A stretch of 64,000 nucleotides of DNA from DAINPP01 sp036743375 (GTDB taxonomy: Bacteria; Thermotogota; Thermotogae; MWEM01), in contig DAINPP010000006.1 of assembly GCA_036743375.1 (NCBI GenBank), forward strand, positions 17,232 to 81,231, read 5' to 3'. The position numbers and the translations under genes are program-made. Under the pieces are notes generated by a model that was given only the letters and a program-made list of their open reading frames with translations, was not told the origin of the DNA and did not search any database. Below, piece by piece: positions 34,743 through 44,500 of the stretch. How positions within the stretch are numbered: the stretch's first letter is position 1; each line of letters opens with the position of its first letter.

Positions 34743-35210
34743 TTACCATTTGAAATGCGCAAACGCTCTGTTTGCTTCCGCCATTCTATGTGTATCTTCT
34801 CTCTTCTTAATAGCAGATCCTGTATTTTCAAGTGCATTGATGATTTCATCTGAAAGTCTGTACTTCATCGGTTTTCCTTTTTTTGTTCTCGTTGCAGCGA
34901 TAAGCCATCTCAACCCGAGTGATGTCTTTCTCGGTTCAGCAACCTCAACAGGTACCTGATAGGTTGAACCTCCAACTCGTCTCGGCTTTACTTCAACTTC
35001 AGGCTTGACGTTATCCATCGCCTGTTTGAACATTTCAAGTGGATCTTTTCCAGTCTTCTCCCTTACGATATCAAACGCATCGTAAACGATCTTCTGTGAC
35101 TTTGACTTTTTTCCGTGATACATCAGCTTGTTAATCAGTCTTGAAACAAGCAAATCGTTATATACCGGATCCGGTTCAATACTTCTTTTTTCGGCTCTTC
35201 TTCTTCTCAT
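34743..35210 (-). CDS. rpsG: 30S ribosomal protein S7
   Basis: 155 residues; RRRRAEKRSIEPDPVYNDLL and VGGSTYQVPVEVAEPRKTSL. Organises the 30S head; in E. coli it represses the str operon. Downstream of rpsL. Confidence 0.97.
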   Translation of the reverse strand: MRRRRAEKRSIEPDPVYNDLLVSRLINKLMYHGKKSKSQKIVYDAFDIVREKTGKDPLEMFKQAMDNVKPEVEVKPRRVGGSTYQVPVEVAEPRKTSLGLRWLIAATRTKKGKPMKYRLSDEIINALENTGSAIKKREDTHRMAEANRAFAHFKW

Positions 35211-35240
35211 TTAAACAATTACCTCCTACGCAGCCTTACA

Positions 35241-35612
35241 TTATTTAGGAGCTTTAGTTCCATATTTGGAACGGGCCTGTTTTCTGCCTTCAACACCTGC
35301 GGTGTCAAGTGCTCCTCTGATGATTCTATAGCGGATACCAGCCAAATCCTTAACTCTTCCACCTCTAACCATTACAACTGAATGTTCCTGAAGGTTGTGT
35401 CCTTCTCCTGGAATATATGCTGATACTTCCATTCCATTTACGAGTCTGACCCTTGCGATCTTTCTCAAAGCTGAGTTAGGCTTTCTTGGAGTCATTGTTG
35501 TAACTCTGACGCAAACTCCTCTTTTCTGAGGATTTCCCTGCAGCGCAGGCGCCTTGGACTTATCCTTGATAATCTTCCTGCTGTTCTTAACTAACTGATT
35601 GATTGTGGGCAT
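35241..35612 (-). CDS. rpsL: 30S ribosomal protein S12
   Basis: 123 residues; TPRKPNSALRKIARVRL has Lys at the classic streptomycin-resistance position 42, and EHSVVMVRGGRVKDLAGIRY follows. First gene of the str operon. Unlike many bacteria, rpoB and rpoC do not precede it; a HydB-like gene does. Confidence 0.97.
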   Translation of the reverse strand: MPTINQLVKNSRKIIKDKSKAPALQGNPQKRGVCVRVTTMTPRKPNSALRKIARVRLVNGMEVSAYIPGEGHNLQEHSVVMVRGGRVKDLAGIRYRIIRGALDTAGVEGRKQARSKYGTKAPK

Positions 35613-35661
35613 CTATTCGATATTCCCTCCTTTCTATAATTTTTTAAAATTAACCAAACGC

Positions 35662-35701
35662 ATTTTACTACGAGAACGGGTGCATTGTCAACCGCACCCG
35701 T
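35662..35701 (-). promoter_or_regulatory. Promoter of rpsL with a dyad around the -35 box
   Basis: TTGACA (35686-35691), 18-base spacer, TAAAAT (35662-35667). The -35 box is in the 10-base loop of a perfect inverted repeat, ACGGGTGC (35676-35683) and GCACCCGT (35694-35701). No T-run follows the repeat on the minus strand, so it reads as an operator rather than a terminator. Confidence 0.6.
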
Positions 35702-35773
35702 CAAAATAGGAATAATTTTACAATGAATTAATATATCATTTATCACAGATAAACATTAACCGGAGAAAGGGCT

Positions 35774-37396
35774 TTATTTTATTCGCCTCTTCTTCTTTGG
35801 TTCCTCATATTTACAGCAGGGACATGGCTTTTTCGCAACATGTGCCTCAAACTCATCCCTGAAGGAATTGACAATGGTCCTTAGCGGAATTGGAGCCGCC
35901 TGTCCAAGACCACAGAATGCCGTTTGTTCCATAACATCCGCAAGCATGAGAAGCTGATCAATTTCCTCAGATGTCCCCTGTCCCTTGGCAATCTTCCTGA
36001 GAATTCTGACTGCCGTACCGGTGCCTTCTCTGCACGGGGTACATTTTCCGCAGGATTCATGTGCAAAGAACTCCATTGCCGTTTTTGCACAATCTACCGC
36101 ACAGCTATCCTCATCTATGCATAGTATAACACCTGAACCGAGTGAAGCACCCACTTTCGATGAATCGTAATCAAGACCTACGGAAAGATTTTCCGTATTC
36201 ATAAATGTTCCAGCCGTCCCTCCGGTCTGTACGATTTTCAGTTCTTTACCGTTCGGGATACCACCGCCGTATTTATAGATCAGATCAAAGATAGTAGTTC
36301 CCATCGGCACTTCAACAAGGCCCCTGTTGATTACATTTCCTACCAGGGTGAAGACTTTCGTACCGGCACTGCCATCCGTTCCAATTCCCTTAAAGGCTTC
36401 AGAACCGTGGTTGATGATCCATGGCACATTCGCAAACGTCTCTACGTTGTTTACAACAGTGGGCTTGCCATAAAGTCCCTCTACAGGTGGGTATGGCGGT
36501 TTGAGCCTTGGTCTTCCGGGTCTTCCCTCTATGGATTCTATTAAAGCAGTTTCCTCTCCACAGATATAGGCCCCGGCGCCCAAACGGACGGAGAGATCAA
36601 AATTGAAATCCGTACCAAAGATATTCTCTCCGAGAAGTCCATACTCATAGGCATCTTTTATCGCCTTACGGATGTTATCTATCGAACCGTGATATTCTCC
36701 ACGGATATAAATATACCCCTTACTCGCCCCAACGGCATATCCGGTGATCGTCATGGCTTCTACAACGGCATGAGGGTCCCCTTCCATAATCAGTCTGTCC
36801 TTGAAAGTTCCAGGTTCTCCCTCATCTGCATTACAGATAATATACTTTTCCGGATTTGAGGTCTTCGCTGTAAATTCCCATTTCATCCCAGTTGGAAATC
36901 CGGCTCCGCCTCTTCCCCTCAGATTTGAGTCCTTGACTTCCGTTATAACCTCTTCCGGTTTCATTCCGTTAAGTACCTTTGCCAGTGCCTGATAACCATC
37001 GCGCGCAATGTATTCGTCTATTTCACGGGGATCTATAATCCCAACATTTCTGAGAACAATCCTTTGTTCTTTATTGAGCTTTTCTTCCTTTTCCTGGTGT
37101 TTGATGACCGATTTTTCTATGAGAAGATTATTAACCGGTCTCCCCTTGAGAAGATGCTCGGTAACGATCTTTTCAAGATCTTCCGCAGCTTTCACCTCGT
37201 AGAAGACTTCATCGGGATAAACGGCCACGATAACGCCATCTCTGTAAACTCCAAGGCTTCCCGTCTCAAGAACCTCAACAAAATCATCGAGATTATAATT
37301 CTTCACACTTTCTTCCAGTTGCTTCTTGAACTGTCTGGCTCCACGTAATGCGCTGTTCGAGTCAACCGATACGAGAATGGTTTGTGTCTTCATCAT
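35774..37396 (-). CDS. NuoF/HydB-type NADH-binding flavoprotein lacking the N-terminal [2Fe-2S] ligands
   Basis: 540 residues. Oxidises NADH through FMN and passes electrons to iron-sulfur centres. The FMN/NADH core is intact (LRGRGGAGFPTGMKWEF, CNADEGEPGTFKDR, GAGAYICGEETALIESIEG) and so is the 4Fe-4S site ESCGKCTPCREG with a distal Cys. But the N-terminal thioredoxin-like domain has lost all four cluster cysteines found in the paralog at 37973: Ser10, Ser15, Ser47 and Tyr51 stand in their places. The C-terminal ferredoxin domain is also missing, replaced by KKPCPCCKYEEPKKKRR. Overlaps the HydC-like gene by 4 bases. Partner catalytic subunit unknown. Confidence 0.9.
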   Translation of the reverse strand: MMKTQTILVSVDSNSALRGARQFKKQLEESVKNYNLDDFVEVLETGSLGVYRDGVIVAVYPDEVFYEVKAAEDLEKIVTEHLLKGRPVNNLLIEKSVIKHQEKEEKLNKEQRIVLRNVGIIDPREIDEYIARDGYQALAKVLNGMKPEEVITEVKDSNLRGRGGAGFPTGMKWEFTAKTSNPEKYIICNADEGEPGTFKDRLIMEGDPHAVVEAMTITGYAVGASKGYIYIRGEYHGSIDNIRKAIKDAYEYGLLGENIFGTDFNFDLSVRLGAGAYICGEETALIESIEGRPGRPRLKPPYPPVEGLYGKPTVVNNVETFANVPWIINHGSEAFKGIGTDGSAGTKVFTLVGNVINRGLVEVPMGTTIFDLIYKYGGGIPNGKELKIVQTGGTAGTFMNTENLSVGLDYDSSKVGASLGSGVILCIDEDSCAVDCAKTAMEFFAHESCGKCTPCREGTGTAVRILRKIAKGQGTSEEIDQLLMLADVMEQTAFCGLGQAAPIPLRTIVNSFRDEFEAHVAKKPCPCCKYEEPKKKRRIK

Positions 37397-37893
37397 TCAC
37401 CACGCTCCTCTTCCCGGAGTTTATTGATTATTTCCACTACTTTCTCAGGTGTGAGATTCCCATAAAACTCTTCATTTATCATTATGACCGGAGATACTCC
37501 GCATAATCCAAGACAACCTGTCTTTTCAAGGGTAAAGAGCCCATCTTCAGTTGTCTGATTAAAGTCGCATTTAAGTTCTTCCTTCAAGGCATCCACAACC
37601 GCCTTTCCACCCGTCACATGACACGGAAGACTGTTGCAGATTCTGATCACATATTTACCCCTCTTCTCTACCGAGAACATCGTGTAAAATGTAAGAACTT
37701 CATAAACAGAAGACTGTGGAATCTTTAAAATCTCTGCTACCTTTTCTGCAGCTTCTGGTGGTACAAAATTATTAAAATGATTCTGAATTTCGTGAAGGCA
37801 ATTGATTAAAACATCACCTTCGGCAAGACTTTCGTCCGTAACAACACCGTTTACAATCTTTTCTATAGCCTGCATCTCTTTTTCTGAAACCAC
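37393..37893 (-). CDS. NuoE/HydC-type [2Fe-2S] thioredoxin-like subunit (second copy)
   Basis: 166 residues. N-terminal helical part (CLHEIQNHFNNFVPPEAAEK) and a thioredoxin-like domain with the four [2Fe-2S] cysteines, CNSLPC and GCLGLC. Normally carries electrons between the NuoF/HydB flavoprotein and other centres. Paired with the degenerate HydB copy that follows with a 4-base overlap; about 80 bases downstream of the first HydB. Confidence 0.93.
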   Translation of the reverse strand: MVSEKEMQAIEKIVNGVVTDESLAEGDVLINCLHEIQNHFNNFVPPEAAEKVAEILKIPQSSVYEVLTFYTMFSVEKRGKYVIRICNSLPCHVTGGKAVVDALKEELKCDFNQTTEDGLFTLEKTGCLGLCGVSPVIMINEEFYGNLTPEKVVEIINKLREEERGE

Positions 37894-37972
37894 TGTTACA
37901 CCCCCTAAAATATTTATCTACGGTGTAAAACAAAAAAGGGCAGTCCCCGCCAGGACCACCCTAATGATTAGT

Positions 37973-39772
37973 TTATGGTGAAACTTTGCTGATAGCGCCA
38001 AATCTGCAAACCTGTACACAACTTCCACATCTTGTACAGATTTCAGGATCAATTTCATGTACCTGTTTGACAGCGCCTTCGATTGCAGATACCGGACATA
38101 CCCTTGAACAAGCCGTACATCCAACACACTTTTCCGCATCGATAATATATCTTGTAAGAGGTTTGCAGACCTTCGCAGGACACCTCTTTTCCCTGATATG
38201 CGCCTCATATTCATCTCTGAAATAACGAAGCGTAGAAATAACCGGCTGTGGGGATGACTGTCCAAGTCCACAGAGTGAAGTATCCATGATATTCTTTCCA
38301 AGCCTTTCAAGCATTTCGAGGTCTCCCTCTTCACCTTCACCTGAAGTGATCTTTTCAAGAATTTCAAGCATAACTCGGTTTCCTTCTCTGCAAGGCAGAC
38401 ATTTTCCACAGGATTCTTCTACTGAAAAATCAAGGAAGTATTTTGCAACATCAACCATACAGGTATCTTCATCCATGAAGACCATACCACCGGAACCCAT
38501 CATCGTTCCAAGTTTCTTAAGGTTTTCATAAGTGATTGGCGTATCAAGATAATCAGCAGGAATACAACCGCCGCTCGGTCCACCCGTCTGAACAGCCTTG
38601 AATGCCTTCCCACCAGGAATGCCGCCACCAATATCATAAACGACTTCTCTGAGTGAAATGCCCATGGGAACTTCTACGAGACCCGTATTTTTAACCTTAC
38701 CGGAAAGACAGAAAACCTTCGTTCCCTTACATTCTTCGGTTCCGATACTGGAGAACCATTCGGATCCCTTTGTCAGAATAGGTGGAATGTTTGCATACGT
38801 CTCAACGTTATTGTTGAGTGTGGGCATACCCCATACACCTTTCTGAGCCGGGAACGGTGGTTTGTTTCTCGGCTGACCCCTCTTCCCCTCAAGAGATTCG
38901 ATAAGCGCCGTTTCTTCTCCACAGACAAATGCACCCGCACCCATCCTGATCTCAAGGTCAAAAGAGAAGCCTGATCCCATGATGTTTTCACCAAACAGCC
39001 CGAGTTCTTTTGCCTGTTTGATACCTTCATTCAATCTTTCGATAGCAAGCGGATATTCAGCTCTTATATACACATATCCCTTGTTCGCACCAATGGCATA
39101 TCCGGCGATAGCCATGGCTTCAAGCAGTGAATGGGGATCTCCTTCAAGAATGGACCTGTCCATAAACGCACCAGGATCTCCTTCATCTGCATTACACAAA
39201 ACGTATTTCTGATCGCCTGGAACCTTTTTGGTGAGTTCCCATTTGAGACCTGTTGGAAATCCGGCTCCACCTCTTCCTCTGAGGCCACTTGCCTTGACTT
39301 CCGCGATAACTTCATCAGGTGTCATGGAAAGGGCTTTTTGAAGGGCAAAATACCCGTCATGAGCGATATATTCTTCTATCTTGAGCGGATCAATAATCCC
39401 CATATTTCTCGTAGCAATCTTTACCTGTCTTGTAAAGAAAGGATGATCATCGTAGGGATTCTGCGTCTTTACGTCGGAAAGAGGATTATCAAGAAGTTTT
39501 TCTTCTACTATTCTTCCCTTCAATATATGTTCGGAGACAATTCCGTCCACATCAGCAGGTGTAAGTTTCTGATAATACACGCCCTCCGGATAAATAACCA
39601 TAAGAGGACCTGCATCACACATACCCATACAACCTGTTTCTACCACTTTAACAACATCCTGAAGAGCGTATTTGTCTATCGCCTTGTTCAGTGCGTCAAG
39701 ACAACTCTCTTCCCCGGCGGATATACATCCACCACCTGCACACATTAGTATTGTATTCGTTGCAACCGGCAA
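37973..39772 (-). CDS. hydB: HydB-type NADH-dependent flavoprotein with N- and C-terminal iron-sulfur domains
   Basis: 599 residues, complete HydB architecture: N-terminal thioredoxin-like [2Fe-2S] domain (C11, C16, C48, C52), FMN/NADH core (RGRGGAGFPTGLKWEL, CNADEGDPGAFMDR), 4Fe-4S site SCGKCLPCREG near residue 457, and a C-terminal 2x[4Fe-4S] ferredoxin (CVGCTACSRVCPVS, CTRCGSCVQVC). In Thermotoga the HydABC enzyme is an electron-bifurcating [FeFe] hydrogenase using NADH and reduced ferredoxin. HydA is not in this window, so the product may serve HydA elsewhere or another bifurcating complex. Confidence 0.92.
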   Translation of the reverse strand: MPVATNTILMCAGGGCISAGEESCLDALNKAIDKYALQDVVKVVETGCMGMCDAGPLMVIYPEGVYYQKLTPADVDGIVSEHILKGRIVEEKLLDNPLSDVKTQNPYDDHPFFTRQVKIATRNMGIIDPLKIEEYIAHDGYFALQKALSMTPDEVIAEVKASGLRGRGGAGFPTGLKWELTKKVPGDQKYVLCNADEGDPGAFMDRSILEGDPHSLLEAMAIAGYAIGANKGYVYIRAEYPLAIERLNEGIKQAKELGLFGENIMGSGFSFDLEIRMGAGAFVCGEETALIESLEGKRGQPRNKPPFPAQKGVWGMPTLNNNVETYANIPPILTKGSEWFSSIGTEECKGTKVFCLSGKVKNTGLVEVPMGISLREVVYDIGGGIPGGKAFKAVQTGGPSGGCIPADYLDTPITYENLKKLGTMMGSGGMVFMDEDTCMVDVAKYFLDFSVEESCGKCLPCREGNRVMLEILEKITSGEGEEGDLEMLERLGKNIMDTSLCGLGQSSPQPVISTLRYFRDEYEAHIREKRCPAKVCKPLTRYIIDAEKCVGCTACSRVCPVSAIEGAVKQVHEIDPEICTRCGSCVQVCRFGAISKVSP

Positions 39773-39801
39773 CTTACTTCACCTCGCAATATTTAATCTT
39801 G

Positions 39802-40179
39802 TCAAATTTCCCCTTTTCTTACAAGCAGATCACTTACAACTTTCCCGTTCTGTACATGCTGGTCGACGATTCTGACAACCTGTTCCGGAGTCACATGACC
39901 ATAGATGATAGGATCCTGACCTTCCATCACCACTTCGATGGTTGGTTCAACATCACATAATCCCATACAACCGGACTGTACAACTGAAACGTCTTCGATT
40001 CCCTTTTTGCCGAGTTCAGCAACGACTGCTTGAAGTGTATCCTTTGCCCCTGCAGCTATTCCGCATGTTCCCATAGCAACAACGATCTTACCCCTCTTGT
40101 CGGTATCTCTCATCTGAATATCCTTCACAGCCTGTTCCTTTATTTTCATTAACTCGTCCAAACTCTTAATCTTTGCCAT
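39802..40179 (-). CDS. (2Fe-2S) ferredoxin domain protein
   Basis: 125 residues. A free-standing thioredoxin-like ferredoxin: MGTCGIAAGAKDT and SGCMGLCDVEPTIEV. Such proteins are regularly found between HydC and HydB in anaerobes and probably shuttle electrons in the bifurcating complex. Lies 7 bases after hydC and 29 bases before hydB. Confidence 0.88.
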   Translation of the reverse strand: MAKIKSLDELMKIKEQAVKDIQMRDTDKRGKIVVAMGTCGIAAGAKDTLQAVVAELGKKGIEDVSVVQSGCMGLCDVEPTIEVVMEGQDPIIYGHVTPEQVVRIVDQHVQNGKVVSDLLVRKGEI

Positions 40180-40186
40180 TTGCTGT

Positions 40187-40687
40187 TCACCCCCTGTATT
40201 TCTTTATGATCTTTGGTACTTCATCTGCAGTTACTTTTCCGTAAAAGTCTTTCTCACCAACAAGTACAACAGGAGCCATTGAACATGCTCCGAGACATCT
40301 GACACCGTGGATGGAGAAATTGCCGTCCGGCGTAACCTCTTCCATCTCTACACCAAGTTCTTCCTTCAATCTGCTCAGTATCTTATCCGCGCCCTTTACA
40401 TAACAGGCGGTTCCAAGACAAACCTTGATCTGATTTTTTCCGGAAGGTTTCATGGTGAAAAGATTGTAGAAGGTCACAACGCCATAGACCTGACTGACAG
40501 GCAGGTCTAATCGTTCCGCCACAAATTCCTGAACTTCCTGTGGCAGATAGCCAAACAATTCCTGAGCCTTGTGCAGGACTTCAATCAATACACCTGATTC
40601 ATTTTTTACATCTTCAATAAACGCGTCAAGAGATTTGTACAATTCTTCATGATTTGCACAAACCGCTTTTGATTCACTTGCTGACAC
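40187..40687 (-). CDS. hydC: HydC/NuoE-type [2Fe-2S] subunit (first copy)
   Basis: 166 residues. LIEVLHKAQELFGYLPQEVQ, the helical lead, then the cluster ligands CLGTAC and CLGAC. Starts at GTG 40687 after GGAGGTGTAGCTG. First gene of the five-gene NADH-linked cluster behind a promoter with a Rex-like dyad. A 266-base stretch upstream up to the second dyad contains no other gene. Confidence 0.93.
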   Translation of the reverse strand: MSASESKAVCANHEELYKSLDAFIEDVKNESGVLIEVLHKAQELFGYLPQEVQEFVAERLDLPVSQVYGVVTFYNLFTMKPSGKNQIKVCLGTACYVKGADKILSRLKEELGVEMEEVTPDGNFSIHGVRCLGACSMAPVVLVGEKDFYGKVTADEVPKIIKKYRG

Positions 40688-40806
40688 CAGCTACACCTCC
40701 GATTCGTGATTCTGTTCACAATCCGTATCCTCAATAAAAAACGAAAAACAATCAAGTACAACAGATTGTATTACGCTTGATTCCACTTATCATTTTTTCC
40801 AATATT

Positions 40807-40846
40807 ATTATAGCATAAAGAAAATCAAGGTTGTGCATACTCACAA
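40807..40846 (-). promoter_or_regulatory. Extended -10 promoter with overlapping TTGTG-N6-CACAA dyad
   Basis: TGCTATAAT on the minus strand (-10 at 40807-40812, TG at 40814-40815). No good -35 hexamer; its place is occupied by the palindrome TTGTGAGTATGCACAA (40831-40846). Rex, the NADH/NAD+ sensor, prefers TTGTG-N8-CACAA, so the core matches but the spacing is two bases short. The place, in front of NADH/hydrogenase-type genes, is right for Rex. Confidence 0.55.
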
Positions 40847-40952
40847 CTAAAATCATTAAAAGTTTTGTTAAAATTCAAAAATGCGGTCGAGAAAAAAGAC
40901 GCCCCTATAAGAAAGATATTTTTCAAATTCTGTTAGAAATTTATAACTTACA

Positions 40953-40970
40953 CTGTTATAAATATCACAA
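40953..40970 (-). promoter_or_regulatory. Second Rex-like dyad upstream of the hydC cluster
   Basis: CTGTTATAAATATCACAA (plus strand), an imperfect 18-base palindrome with the TGT-N-ACA spacing of Rex sites. About 110 bases upstream of the promoter, beside the mgsA terminator. The 40688-41045 interval otherwise holds no gene. Confidence 0.4.
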
Positions 40971-40994
40971 GTAAGAAAGCGCAATATTTTGCAG

Positions 40995-41017
40995 AAAAAA
41001 ATCCCCAACAGGGGATT
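40995..41017 (-). terminator. Terminator after mgsA
   Basis: On the minus strand AATCCCC, loop TGTT, GGGGATT followed by TTTTT. Ends the ruvC-polC-mgsA run. Confidence 0.85.
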
Positions 41018-41045
41018 AAGTGTAGGTTATTAAATAAATTACCCT

Positions 41046-41516
41046 TTACTCTTCTTTAAGCGCGGAAAGAGTCTCTTTTTCATGTCTCGACTGATAATCG
41101 TACAAATCCCTTTCGTACTGTTCCTCCATCAAAGGGGAACTGATGAGAAAATCAGCACTCGATCTATTCATGGCAACCGGGATATTGTACAATGTGGCAA
41201 TTCTTAGAAGTGCCTTCACATCAACGTCGTGGGAATGTGGAGAAAGTGGATCCCAGAAAAAGATCAGGCAATCTATGGTGCCTTCGGCAATCTTTGCTCC
41301 TATCTGTTGATCTCCACCAAGCGGTCCGCTTTTAAAGGCATAAACCGGTAATCCCGTTTCTTTCTCTATCAGGCTGCCGGTCGTTCCGGTTCCATAGAGA
41401 TGATGTGAAGAAAGTGTTCCCCTGTTAAATTTTACCCATTCTATCATGTCCTTTTTTCTGAAATCATGTGCTACAAGCGCTATATGCTTTTTTTTCCCGA
41501 TCTTGACTTTTTTCAT
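41046..41516 (-). CDS. mgsA: Methylglyoxal synthase
   Basis: 156 residues from ATG 41516, which follows GGAGGGTAATTTC; an in-frame start at 41567 would lie inside polC and is rejected. Converts dihydroxyacetone phosphate to methylglyoxal. Motifs: ALVAHDFRKKDMIEW, LYGTGTTGSLIE, and SGPLGGDQQIGA with the catalytic aspartate. Starts 4 bases after polC, an odd partner for a replicase. Confidence 0.94.
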   Translation of the reverse strand: MKKVKIGKKKHIALVAHDFRKKDMIEWVKFNRGTLSSHHLYGTGTTGSLIEKETGLPVYAFKSGPLGGDQQIGAKIAEGTIDCLIFFWDPLSPHSHDVDVKALLRIATLYNIPVAMNRSSADFLISSPLMEEQYERDLYDYQSRHEKETLSALKEE

Positions 41517-41520
41517 GAAA

Positions 41521-44500
41521 TTACCCTCCAAACAATGAATATTGCGCATGTTCCTGTAAGCCGTCAAAAGCCTTCATCTCTTTTAATACCTCTATGATTG
41601 ACGTTGAACAGGCCGTTCTTCTGTTAAAGTCATCAATAGAGATAAAAGGCTCCTTCTCCCTTTCTATTACGACTGATTCTGCCGCCCTGTCACCAAGCCC
41701 CGAAACTCTGTTGAGCGGTATTCTGAGTTTACCATCCTCGATGGTAAATCTGTTGATATCAGATTTTTTGATGCTGACAGGCAGGAATTCGTACCCCCTC
41801 AAAAGCATCTCAAGAGCTATTTCGTTCACTACCCTTGCGGAATTCAACTTCTGTTTACTCATGCTGCCAAAGGCTTCAGGATCATCCAGCCATTGTCTTA
41901 TCTTTTGCGGCCCCGACAGGATGAGATTCACATCAAATTCTCCACCTTTCACGGTGAAATAGGTGGAATAATAAGCCAGCGGATGATGTACCTTGAAATA
42001 GGCAACCCTGAATGCCATCGAAACGTAGGCAACCGCGTGCGCTTTCGGGAAGAGATATTTTATCGCCTCACAGGATTTGATGAACCAATCCTGTATGCCA
42101 TGTTCTTTCATCAGTTCTACATCCTCTTCTTTCAGATCTTTCCCCTTTCGAACTATTTCCATGATCTGAAAGGCCTTCACATGTTCCACCCCACTGTGAA
42201 TCAACAGGTTCATTATATCATCTCGACAGGCTATTACCTCAGAAAGAACAGCCGTTTTATTTTTTATCAGCATATTAGCGTTATCGAGCCACACACCCGT
42301 ACCATGTGACAACCCTGAGATTCGTACAAGATCGGCAAAGGATCTCGGTTTTGTATCCATCAACATACCCCGAACAAAGTTTGTTCCAAATTCCGGTATC
42401 CCGAGAGACCCATTAACGACTCCGGGAATATCATCCGGTTTCAGACCCAGTGGGTCGGGACTCGAAAAGATCTGCACGGTCTTTTCATCCCCCATTGGAA
42501 CATCGAGTGGATTGATTCCGGTAATATCCTGCAGATAGCGCATGAATGTAGGGTCGTCATGCCCGAGTGCATCTATCTTGACCAGGTCATCATGTATAGA
42601 ATGATAATCAAAATGAGTGGTTCTCACTTCAGAATTCCGATCGTTGGCCGGATGCTGGACCGGTGTAAATTCGTAGACGTTCATGGATTTCGGGACGATC
42701 ATCAACCCACCGGGATGCTGACCGGTCGTACGTTTCACACCGGCAATCACCTTTGAAATTCTTTCTTTTTCTATATCTTTTATATTTTCATCGGTACATT
42801 CCTCATATCTGAGAACGTAACCGTACGCCGTTTTATCGGCAACGGTACTGATAGTTCCCGCCTTGAACACATGATCCCGGCCGAAGAGCTCCTCAATGTA
42901 CCGATGTGCCCGCGTTTGATATTCTCCCGAGAAATTCAAATCAATATCGGGGACTTTGTTTCCGTTAAATCCCATAAAGGTTTCAAAGGGAATCTCCTGA
43001 CCGAGTCTCCTCATCTGAGCTCCACATTCCGGACAATCCTTTTCAGGCAAATCATAACCTGAAGAAACGGATTTATCTTCTGAAAATTCCGTGTGTTTGC
43101 ATTCTGGACAGACATAATGGGGAGAAAGTGGATTAACTTCGGTAATTCCAAGCATAGTTGCCGCAAAAGAGGAGCCGACAGAACCCCTTGACCCAACCAG
43201 ATACCCATCTTCCATAGACTTGTTGACAATCCTCTGTGCAATGAGATACAGTACCGAATACCCGTTGCCGATAATGGCATCCAACTCAAAATCGAGCCTT
43301 TTTTTCACTTCCGGCAATGGATTCTCCCCATAAATCTCATACATCTTTTTATAGGCAATCTCCCTGACTTCCTCCTCAGCACCATCCATTTCCGGGGGAT
43401 GCAGCTGTCTCGTAATCGGTTTGATATCTTCAAAATTGGCTATGAGTTTTTTGGGATTGTCGATGACAAGCGCCTTGGCCTCTTCGGAAGACCCGGTGAT
43501 CTTCTCCGCTATTTCAAGCATTTCATCCGTCGTCCTGAGATGCAGATTGACAGCATCAAACATACCGCTCGGAAATTGTTTACCCCTGCGTCTCAACGCC
43601 TTTTCGCTGATCTTCATGATAGACCACGGTTTTTTATTCTCCCTATCAAGATAGTGAACGTTCCCGGTCATAATGCAGGGTAAGCCAATTTCCTGACTCA
43701 GTTCGTAGAATTTTTTGTACATCTTGTACATCCGGTCATAATCGAGATCTTCTTCTACCGCCGTATAAGCATCCGGGGGCATGATCTCGATAAAGTCATA
43801 GAACTGTGCCAGCTCTTTCAACTCATCGTTGTCATATCCAAATCGATAACCGTTGGCCAGTTCACTCATCGGGCTTCCCGTGCCGATAATGAGTCCCTCC
43901 CTGTTCTTTGTCAGAATATCCTTCGGAATCAGCGGGACAGCTCTTCCAAAATAGTTAAGATGACTTTCCGTGACCAACTTATAGAGATTTCTCAGACCGG
44001 TTTTGTTTCTGACATAAACGGTGAAATCCCGGCCGAAGAGCTTTGTCAGATCCATTTCAGACTTCAGACTGTCAAGTCCCTCAAGGGTATCTTTCCCCCT
44101 GTTGGTTGCAATTTCAGCAAGTTTCAGGAAGACATCCGCGGTGATCTTCGCATCCTCAAACGCCCTATGATGATTAAAATCATCCAGGCCAAGCGCTTTA
44201 ACCACCTTGTCAAGTGAATTGCTTTTCATATTAAGCAGCGATCTTGAAAGTGAAAGGGTATCCACATACGCATTGTTATAATCCAGGCCTAATACTTTTA
44301 ACGCCTGCTGTTTAAGGAATCTGTAATCGAAATTGGCGTTATGGGCCACCAGAACGGTCCCCGCGATGAACTCCATAAACCTCGGCAGGACTTCATCAAT
44401 CTTAGGCTGTCCTTTCAGCATCTCATTCGTAATCCCCGTGATCTCGGATATTTTCTCTGAAATTGGTCGCCCCGGATCAACGAGTTCTGAAAAAGTCTCT

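Noticed and set aside
39131..39748. 205-codon open frame antisense to hydB
   Set aside because: Shadow frame; the opposite strand has a complete, recognisable protein.
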